Assembly: GCA_037179385.1 (NCBI GenBank)
Contig: CM074188.1
Coordinates: 26,491,318-26,555,317 of the forward strand
DNA: 64,000 nt
Direction: 5' to 3'
From: Holothuria scabra
Lineage: Eukaryota > Echinodermata > Holothuroidea > Aspidochirotida > Holothuriidae
Position numbers and translations under genes: made by a program. The notes beneath the pieces are model-generated. The model saw nothing but the letters and a program-made list of their open reading frames with translations, was not told the DNA's origin and did not search any database. Positions 58,901-64,000 of this stretch are shown in pieces; the stretch's first letter is position 1, and every line of letters begins with the position of its first letter.

Positions 58901-61088
58901 TTCAGTCTTAATTTTGAACACAATCACTGCCCACATTTTGTACACCTTTACCTCATGTTGGACTTACCAGCATATAACACTATGCACCTACAATTAGTAG
59001 CAGTGGGCAGGTCTGCACTTTATGTGTAGGCTAGTGCTTCTTTGTGTATGTTAAGGAAGCAAGAATAGTCACCCCACACTTATTTTGAAGCACCAGCTAA
59101 ATCTCACAATTTTCTAATTTCACTTAAAAGTTTCTTTAATAATATTAGAGGAAAACAGAAGGCATCTTAAAATTGACTGAGTCATCCATAAAAGGGTTGA
59201 ATACAACAAGTATTTTATCATTGATGTTTCATAGTTACTTTCTTTGCATCACATTATGTGGCATCTAGATAGAATAAAAAGGCCTACAATTTTTTGAATC
59301 TCTTGGCATAAATGTTTGAAGTCACTACAGTACCAATCCTGCCCAGGGCAAATACCATAGTCATGTGAAAAAAAAGCAAAAATAAATCACAATAAGTTTT
59401 ATCTATGCAAAACTTGAAAATTTCCATTCTTAACCAGGGATATAGTGTTGTCATCATGTAAATAAGATGACTGCACATTCTAAATATAAGCATACAGGGT
59501 TAGGTTTTTGTGAGGGGGCAAGACAATTTTTGCCTGAATAATGGGACCATTTATCATGTTTTGCTCATGTTTTGCGCGCATCAACAGACTGTTTTTGTCC
59601 GAATTGGGAGGGCGAGTGTCTCCCCTGCACCCCCACCTTGTATGCCTACATGTATATAGGCCTACATACATAGCTCAGGCCTTGATTTTCAGAAAAAATT
59701 ATGGTTGTCCTTCAAGCAATCTTTCAGCATTTTAAGTTGTCCTCAAGAGACTAGGATTATCCCCAAAAAATTTTTGCACAATTACTAATTACTAAGTGTG
59801 TTTATCTTTATGTGTTATTAATTGCAAAGAATCAAAAGATGTCATTTCTGAGAGACAAAAATGCTTTAAGTCTGAAATATTGTATGATGGAAAAAGTTGA
59901 AATAGTTGATCAGTCAGCAGTATACTTCTTCCACATAAAAGCAAGCTGCTTTATAATTCAGAGAAAAATGGTTATCCATCGGACAACCATCTTTTAACTT
60001 TTCGTTGTTCTTATGGAATTTTTGTCGTTCCAGACAATTGGGCAACCATGAAAATTGAGCCCTGTAGGTGAAAGAGCACAATGAGAAAATTACAATCAAG
60101 TAAAACCACCTTGCTTCCTCTTTTCTTTTCCTTTAGAAGAAAGTTAGCAAACTAACATGTACATCTCTTTACCTTACTTTTCTTACACATGCAATAGATA
60201 CTTCTTTGTGACATCACAATAAGTGGTTAGCAACCACCACATTAAAGGGCAAACGTGTAAGCTGGTGCTACATACCACGGTTGACGTCTCATGAGAACTT
60301 TCTACTGTAAAGGCATATATTACATATGGTCATCCATTTTAAAGGGAAATTGCAGCTCCCATCCACCCAATTTTAGTAAGCACAACCAATCAGAATACTT
60401 CAAAAATGGCTCTTTTCAATCATGTGATAATGAATAACTCCTTCTTTTACCTTCTGTGTAAAACGTACAGTGTGTTCAACAACATCCTTGTAGGTTCTTC
60501 AAAGAAGATACGAGACTGTTGCTGACTTTTTCTGAGCAATGTTGGGGCAACTGCCTGTTGCTTTTAACCCAAACAAAATTCTGACCAGTATTGGCTCTAC
60601 AGTTCAAATATGTGAGGCAAATTCCCCCCTTTAATATTTTTGGGGGGTGGATTCCAGGTACAGTAGGACATAGAAAATCAGCAGGAGATACCTGCATAAA
60701 AATATTTCACTTGTGAGACTTGAAATGAATACAAGAACCATGCAACCTTGCAACTAAGCACTGACAATGATTTCGACAGTTACGAGAATTCAATTACTGT
60801 ATGAAAAATTCATTTGGCTTCAAGGCCTGCAAAACTGCAATCCTGTGTCCTATTAGAAAGAACATCTTAGACCCTTTGTAAAGCAAACTCATTCTTCAGT
60901 TTGGCATACAAAGGCAAACATGTGATCCTTCACTTTCACACAGTTTTTGTTTCTTTGGTAAAATATCATACCTCTGGCTCTCTCAGTACTGAAGATTCTA
61001 TCAACTGGAAATGATGAGGCAGAAAAACTTCTGGGGTTGGTAAAACATTGTCACTTAGTCTCATTTGAATCCCTTCTGAGTTAGACAT
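37811..61088 (-). CDS. UBAP1: UBAP1 orthologue, ESCRT-I subunit, 6 coding exons
   Basis: UBAP1 is a subunit of the endosomal ESCRT-I complex and sorts ubiquitinated cargo. Coding exons are 60972-61088, 57919-58818, 56885-56905, 51547-51744, 47798-47899 and 37811-37942. All junctions are phase 0 with GT-AG borders, total 1470 nt and 489 aa; human UBAP1 is about 500 aa. Residues 1 to about 60 fit the UMA segment (PTPEVFLPHHF, then YTFEVEEAFLNW). Residues 142-173 (FDLADFEDAASDPFETTELQ and on) match the conserved mid-protein box that human UBAP1 also has. The C terminus carries three UBA-like repeats: NFATMITSMGFPKGRTARAV, LCNKGFSEEKVEDALNLL, and FEELGFKPDDIKRELLL. This is the SOUBA ubiquitin-binding region. 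The start is the ATG five bases inside the first coding exon; an upstream in-frame coding exon cannot be excluded. Introns are full of repeats. Confidence 0.95.
38714..39018. mobile_element. MITE-like element, TTAAAGG family, copy 2
   Basis: The ends are TTTAAAGGGACAATTCTCTC and GAGAAAATTGGGCCTTTAA. It is in inverted orientation relative to the copy at 920-1222 and is better preserved. It lies in the last UBAP1 intron. Confidence 0.65.
39828..39866. repeat. left arm of a 7.6-kb-spaced inverted repeat
   Basis: AAGGCACCATAGATAAATTT, then GCTATGCAGCTAACTGC, matches the reverse complement of 47411-47449 with only a few differences. The pair could be the ends of one large interrupted element or two MITE ends in opposite orientation. 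Confidence 0.6.
39901..39926. repeat. perfect 26-bp palindrome
   Basis: CTACCTGTAACTG is followed at once by its exact complement CAGTTACAGGTAG, with no spacer. It sits just inside the left arm described at 39828-39866. Confidence 0.9.
41745..44340. repeat. 145-bp tandem array, about 18 units, with nuclear-receptor-type half-sites
   Basis: The phrase CAAGTTTGAAAT recurs every 143-147 bases. Each unit carries a series of half-sites: TGACCC, 4 bases, TGACCC, 4 bases, TGACCT, 1 base, TGACCT or the weaker TGACCG. Two adjacent units (from 42961 and from 43106) are identical over 145 bp, showing recent local duplication. The period is not a multiple of three, so the open frames found in it are broken and it is not coding. 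Confidence 0.92.
44361..44422. repeat. CA/TACA-rich microsatellite at the end of composite copy 1
   Basis: Mixed CACA, TACA and CGCA units at the right edge of the 145-bp array. The same tract occurs at the same place in copy 2 (about 50987-51053). Confidence 0.9.
45370..45464 (+). ncRNA. tRNA-like pol III unit, probably a tRNA pseudogene or SINE head
   Basis: TGATAGTCTAATGG resembles an A box and GGGATCGATTCC a B box, about 35 bases apart, followed by a T-run at about 45452-45464 that could end pol III transcription. The predicted arms do not give a convincing cloverleaf by eye, so a functional tRNA is unlikely. Confidence 0.4.
47411..47449. repeat. right arm of the 7.6-kb-spaced inverted repeat
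   Basis: Reverse complement of the arm at 39828-39866. It lies about 350 bp from UBAP1 coding exon 5. Confidence 0.6.
47798..47899 (-). CDS. UBAP1: UBAP1 coding exon 5 (second UBA-like repeat)
   Basis: Thirty-four codons with acceptor TTTGACAG and donor GTAAGC. It encodes VIDALCAMDRLCNKGFSEEK, then VEDALNLLDNDEEK, aligned in order with the middle UBA of human UBAP1. Confidence 0.95.
48732..48785 (-). mobile_element. short SINE fragment
   Basis: Only the middle of the SINE body remains: the GCTGAGCACCAAGCATAATG part on the plus strand, followed by GGCAGGAGGTTCC. Confidence 0.5.
49572..51098. mobile_element. composite element, copy 2, with internal 145-bp tandem array
   Basis: Same ends, same order of parts and same orientation as 41534-44468, but shorter: about 8 to 9 units from about 49760 to 50985, one of them shortened by about 30 bp, then the CA/TACA microsatellite and the shared right end. 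Units here mostly carry TGACCTTTGACCT, the perfect DR1 form. It lies in the intron between UBAP1 coding exons 4 and 5. Confidence 0.82.
51547..51744 (-). CDS. UBAP1: UBAP1 coding exon 4 (first UBA-like repeat)
   Basis: Sixty-six codons with acceptor GTTGCAG and donor GTATGT. It contains a short acidic run (EEEEDPD) and ends in the first UBA-like helix bundle with its MGF loop. Confidence 0.93.
52397..52966. mobile_element. foldback element, GAGATATAAAATGTTGA family, best-preserved copy
   Basis: The ends are CTTAAAGTGGACCTAAAGTC and GACTTTAGGTCCACTTTAAG, a perfect 20-bp inverted repeat. The arms extend inward more than 130 bp, through TTCACAGGACATTCCTGAGC, its partner, and the GAGATATAAAATGTTGAA motif. 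Related decayed copies lie at 20290-20770 and 26920-27370. Confidence 0.88.
53040..54240. other. UBAP1 intron, nothing recognised
   Basis: AT-rich intron sequence with short chance frames only. Confidence 0.4.
54241..54481 (-). mobile_element. tRNA-derived SINE, near full length
   Basis: On the minus strand the head reads TTTGGTCTTACAGTAAGAAC, then CTGCCTCTCACGCAGAAGG, and the body and GTAAAACTCTGTCTAACTAA tail follow. The B box is degraded. The tail consists of short CTAA/AACT repeats. Confidence 0.8.
54482..54720 (-). mobile_element. second tRNA-derived SINE, directly adjacent
   Basis: Same family and orientation as the preceding SINE, with the tail (CTACAACTAACTCACTAAC on the minus strand) abutting it. 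The tRNA-like head reads AAGTGGTTGGAGTATCTGAC. The pair forms a head-to-tail tandem. Confidence 0.75.
56310..56800. repeat. R14 repeat copy interrupted by a SINE
   Basis: Positions 56310-56379 and 56638-56800 together match the ~240-bp repeat at 17340-17945 (TGACTTGAAAC, TTTTTGAAAAATGAATTGAA, ACCGTTAA). Confidence 0.65.
56380..56623 (-). mobile_element. tRNA-derived SINE with 14-bp target duplication
   Basis: GTCACAAATTTTTG occurs at 56366-56379 and again at 56624-56637, which fixes both SINE ends. On the minus strand it begins AGATGGGCTGCATTTTCAAG, with the tRNA-like A-box region AGTGGTTAGACC, and ends GGGCCTTAAAACTACATTCA, ACTAA. At 244 bp it defines the full-length unit of this family. 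Confidence 0.9.
56885..56905 (-). CDS. UBAP1: UBAP1 micro-exon, 21 nt
   Basis: Seven codons (MDQYSHQ) between a TTTTTGCAG acceptor and a GTATGTAAG donor. Phase is 0 at both ends, so it may be skipped without a frameshift and could be an alternative exon. Confidence 0.7.
57014..57165. repeat. fragment of the TTAAAGG MITE family
   Basis: Similar to the left half of 38714-39018: CCCCTAAACTACAATTTTAC, then CTCTTTGATTGATATCCAAT, then CACAGCATG. The right end is missing. Confidence 0.5.
57464..57737. mobile_element. hAT-like MITE with 8-bp target duplication
   Basis: The ends are CAGGGATGTAGCT and AGCTACATCCCTG, perfect 13-bp inverted repeats. The flanks ATATGAAG (57456-57463) and ATATGTAG (57738-57745) match at seven of eight bases, as expected of an ageing 8-bp hAT target duplication. 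The 274-bp element lies 181 bp downstream of the large UBAP1 exon's donor side. Confidence 0.85.
57919..58818 (-). CDS. UBAP1: UBAP1 coding exon 2 (large central exon)
   Basis: Three hundred codons with acceptor TTTCAG and donor GTAAAT. It begins YTFEVEEAFLNW, continues in a charged coiled-coil-like stretch (KERRRELLENKKLEEQNFE), has the conserved FDLADFEDAASDPFETTELQ box, then a long low-complexity Ser/Pro-rich region that is probably disordered. Confidence 0.95.
59676..60064. mobile_element. element with iterated GGTTGTCC, copy 2
   Basis: Starts CAGGCCTTGATTTTCAG and ends GAAAATTGAGCCCTG, with internal ATGGTTGTCC and GGACAACCAT. A relative of 36630-36995. Confidence 0.6.
60972..61088 (-). 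CDS. UBAP1: UBAP1 coding exon 1
   Basis: The acceptor TTCTTCAG lies at 61094-61101, so at least one non-coding 5' exon should lie upstream. ATG at 61086-61088 opens 39 codons that end REPE before GTATGA. Confidence 0.85.
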
Positions 61089-61899
61089 CCCAGCTGAAGA
61101 AATTAAATAAAACATACAAAAGGAAGTTCAGAGGTACAAGAAAACATGAAAAAGAAGATACTTGATACAGCTGAATGAAACTGATCTTTAGGGCACTCAA
61201 AAAATGTGACATATATTACTGATTTCCACTTTCACTGACACCCAAACTATTTTTAAGGGAAATATTGTGTTTAAAATGCTCCAACAAAGAGTACAATGAA
61301 AACGGTTCAGTCACTATCCAATAACTCCGTCTTAACCATAAACCCCAGAAATAGCTACACCTTTACCAAATACTATGTGCAAGAAGAGCCAAGGAGGTTG
61401 CATCATTTGAAATGTTGAAAGTTTGGGTGAACAAATTATTCTTGAGCAACAAACAACTGAATTTCTATCTATGGGAAACTTGTTCCTTGAAAAGAAGGTT
61501 ACAGTACTATACTGTACTGCCATATTTTTTATAATCTATCACCCTGTGTCAATAAATATTACTTTTAAAAGCATAAATTTGTCTTGCCAAACAAACGCAG
61601 GGAAATATTGCATTTAAAATGCTACAACATAGCATTAAAAGTAAAAAGCTCATTGAAGCATATTATTTTACAGGGTGCACATGTAGGCCTACTGCACCAC
61701 ACTGTAAGCTTGAGCTGGTAGTGACAAAAATGGGAGAAACTGAAGTTCATAATATTCAAACCTTTAGAAGACCTTACCAAACTTTTTTTTACAGTGGCCA
61801 TGAACCCAAGAATTATTTTGAACCTTTCAATAACTTCAAGGAAAAAAAGGATTTGTCACAGAATGAAATTTGAAGACCTGAGGCATGCCATCCCCAAGT

Positions 61900-62620
61900 T
61901 ATTCTCAACCCCAAGGGGGTAATTAGCCTGAGATGCTGAAGTCTCCAGTGATAAGACCTGTACATTCCTCACCCCTGGTAGGCTATAAGGTACCTGGCTC
62001 TCCTCTGGACTTGTTCTAAAAGAAACTTGTTGTTTTCATACTGTAGAATGGACTCCAAGCCTGGATGGCATAGTCAAAATGGGGTCTTTCCAACTACTTA
62101 TGTACAAATTAAGAAAAACATTTTTACTGAAACTACTGAAATTCCTCTTGATGAATCCGAGCACAGTATCAGCCTTTCCAGAGGTACATATAGCTGCACA
62201 CTGCCTACAGTAGATGCCTTCAAATACCCTGTAATAGAAACCCCCAAATCTTTCTCAAAGGCTGCATTACTTTATAAAACACTACCATTCATGTTATAAT
62301 CACTAGCAGCAACTTTTAGGACCAAAATGAAGTACTCTGCACTCGTCTGAATTTAAAGACATTTGCCAAGTCTGAGACAAAGAAAATAATTTACTCTTAA
62401 GTCTTTTAGCAGCAGTAAGGCATCATACATATATTTAACCTTCCTACAAAACTTTAGAATCATATGAGATATTAGAGAGCTATGAATATCATTGGTGAAA
62501 ATTAGGAGAAAAGGTCATCTCCAATAACAACCTTAATGACAAAAGTAACAAAATTTTGACCCACACTAATTTACAAAATTCATATAAGTTTCCATCTTAA
62601 ATCGGTAGATATTCCTTGCA
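61900..62620 (-). pseudogene. non-LTR retrotransposon reverse transcriptase relic (CR1/L2-like)
   Basis: Read on the minus strand across several frameshifts, pieces of the C-terminal half of a CR1/L2/Jockey-type reverse transcriptase appear in the right order: TWQMSLNSDECRVLHFGPK (the family's W-x-M-x-x-N-x-x-K-C-x-V-x-H-F-G block), EKDLGV, GFIKRNFSSFSKNVFLNLY, DYAIQAWSP (the Y-x-x-x-x-W-x-P motif) and a Q-R-R-A-like segment. Stops and shifts are frequent, so it is an inactive fragment. The endonuclease, the catalytic palm (YxDD) and the 3' end are missing. It lies just upstream of UBAP1 coding exon 1. Confidence 0.85.
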
Positions 62621-63835
62621 CACAGAGCACTGACGCACAAACAATAATATAGCAAAAAATTGGTAAAAGTACCTGATTGGGAGTGAGACCTCTGATATGA
62701 ACCAAATGCCATTGTTATTTTGGTAGACCTGTGAACCTTTTCACAAAGGTTGTGTATTGCTAAAAATCAAGGCTGAACAATTGTTATGGACATTCTCCAA
62801 CTGTTGATAAATGAGTCCCATGAGTTGGTTCACCTGCTGTTCTGGAGAGGAAGCATGAAAACTAGAAATTACACTATGTACAGTAGAGAGACACTACCCC
62901 TATTGGGTAAACCATTTTTTTTAAATTAGTTGTTTTTGGTTGCCCAACATAGCTTTATTGTTGCCCAAATAAAGGAAATATCAAAAGATAAAGGCAATCA
63001 GGAAATCATGGTAATGTTTTGTTATAATTTAATAACTTTGCTCGCCCATGGCATTACAGTAACATTAAATTACATTAAAGTAATGGTACACTTTAAAATA
63101 AATGTTCTTGCAATGTTACCTTAAGTTCTCAAAAATATCAAGATTAAAGTTTATTTAATTTATTGTCATCAGTTCAATCTTTGCCAGATATTTAAGAGAC
63201 ACAGATCCAACTTAATAACAAGTATTGAACATTAGTGACCAATAAAATTTAAAAACTTCCAAAAAATGGAAGGACTATCATTTTCACCAAGCAGGTTAGG
63301 GCAGTTGAACTAACTTCCAATCATTAAATTGTGGTTCATAACTCTGAAACTTCTGTGGTATAGCAAAGGATAGCATCTGCACCCTTTTTGGGAACGTACA
63401 GTACAGTTAGTTATACTGCATCATTTATTCTTGATGTGGAGGGTCTAATATAAAAAAAAAGCAATTTTGGTACTCAAACAAACCTTTTATTTTGGGTATG
63501 GAAACTGTCCCCTTCATGCATATAATTTTTTTTAACAACTCATACGAAATTACTATAAGAGTGTAAACAGAATTTCTTTTCCAAGTTCAAATTTGCTCTA
63601 AGCATTGAAAAATATAATATGTAGTTTCAAAGCCTGTAAGAAGAACAAAGTCAACTACAAGGATCTTGAACATGACTTTTCTCTATGCCAAGAATTATTT
63701 TGTGGATGAGGTCTCTTCAGCTTTCTTTCTCACCTAAAGGACTGTGATCCTGTATTATTTAGGCTTCTAGTCAATCGGCTCATAGTTCATACGTATTTTG
63801 CTACTTTTTGTGGAGAGCTGTGGTCTGGACGGAGA
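62621..63835. other. UBAP1 5' region, no gene seen
   Basis: The UBAP1 promoter and non-coding first exon probably lie between 61094 and 63835, but I cannot place them. The sequence is AT-rich. Confidence 0.35.
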
Positions 63836-64000
63836 TTACTCTCTTTTTATAAAGGTGTGCACTGTCAGCTGGTAAGGGTCTCTCTTGTCCAACTCTTGAA
63901 TTTTATATGAGACTTGCAATTGATAAGGTGGTCCATGCAGAGTCAGTCTGTCGTCAGACGTAACTGGAGTCTGTCTGAAATTTTTCGCTGCTACAGTGGT
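63836..64000 (-). CDS. C-terminal end of an unidentified protein, partial
   Basis: The minus strand is open from the window edge for 54 codons and stops at TAA (63836-63838). The peptide is clearly protein-like, including DDRLTLHGPPYQLQVSYKIQ, then ELDKRDPYQLTVHTFIKRE. Codons are more balanced than in the surrounding AT-rich DNA. I do not recognise the family. It would be the last exon (or the last part) of the neighbouring upstream gene in the same orientation as UBAP1, or part of a mobile element. Confidence 0.45.
   Translation of the reverse strand, partial: TTVAAKNFRQTPVTSDDRLTLHGPPYQLQVSYKIQELDKRDPYQLTVHTFIKRE

Overview
This window is animal nuclear DNA. It is AT-rich, with long introns, GT-AG splice sites, tRNA-derived SINEs, many small inverted-repeat (MITE-like) DNA elements and a decayed non-LTR retrotransposon. 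Gene content and repeat style suggest a marine invertebrate, probably a deuterostome such as an echinoderm. That placement is inference; nothing here fixes the species.

Two multi-exon genes can be assembled exon by exon, both on the minus strand. (1) A DEG/ENaC (acid-sensing/epithelial sodium channel superfamily) subunit runs from an ATG at 21663 to a stop at 5199. It has eleven coding exons whose intron phases all agree, for a predicted 589 aa. It has the HG gating motif, two membrane segments, the cysteine-rich extracellular domain, a GxS selectivity motif and, unusually, an RKKR furin-type site in the first extracellular part. (2) A UBAP1 orthologue (ESCRT-I subunit) runs from an ATG at 61088 to a stop at 37811. 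It has six coding exons, all joined in phase 0, for a predicted 489 aa. An N-terminal UMA-like segment, a conserved central box and three C-terminal UBA-like repeats (SOUBA) are all present, and a 21-nt micro-exon is included.

Two partial genes lie at the edges: a possible exon end on the plus strand at 3-80, and a C-terminal coding segment on the minus strand at 63836-64000, immediately upstream of UBAP1. Between the two main genes (about 24.0-25.0 kb, plus strand) are coding-like patches with credible splice sites that I could not identify.

The rest is mobile and repetitive DNA. 0-5 kb: a 43-bp tandem array joined to a MITE, then MITEs. 5.7-20 kb: introns of the channel gene packed with MITEs. 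22-37 kb: SINEs, foldback elements and nested MITEs. 37.8-61 kb: UBAP1 introns. These hold two related composite elements (41.5-44.5 and 49.6-51.1 kb) built from about 18 and about 8 copies of a ~145-bp unit. Each unit carries four tandem TGACCY nuclear-receptor-type half-sites in DR4/DR4/DR1 spacing. The elements have conserved ends, end hairpins, subterminal inverted repeats and a CA-rich microsatellite, which recalls Helitron/Helentron-associated non-autonomous elements. 61.9-62.6 kb: a CR1/L2-like reverse transcriptase relic. The composite element and its half-site lattice are the most striking feature of the window.
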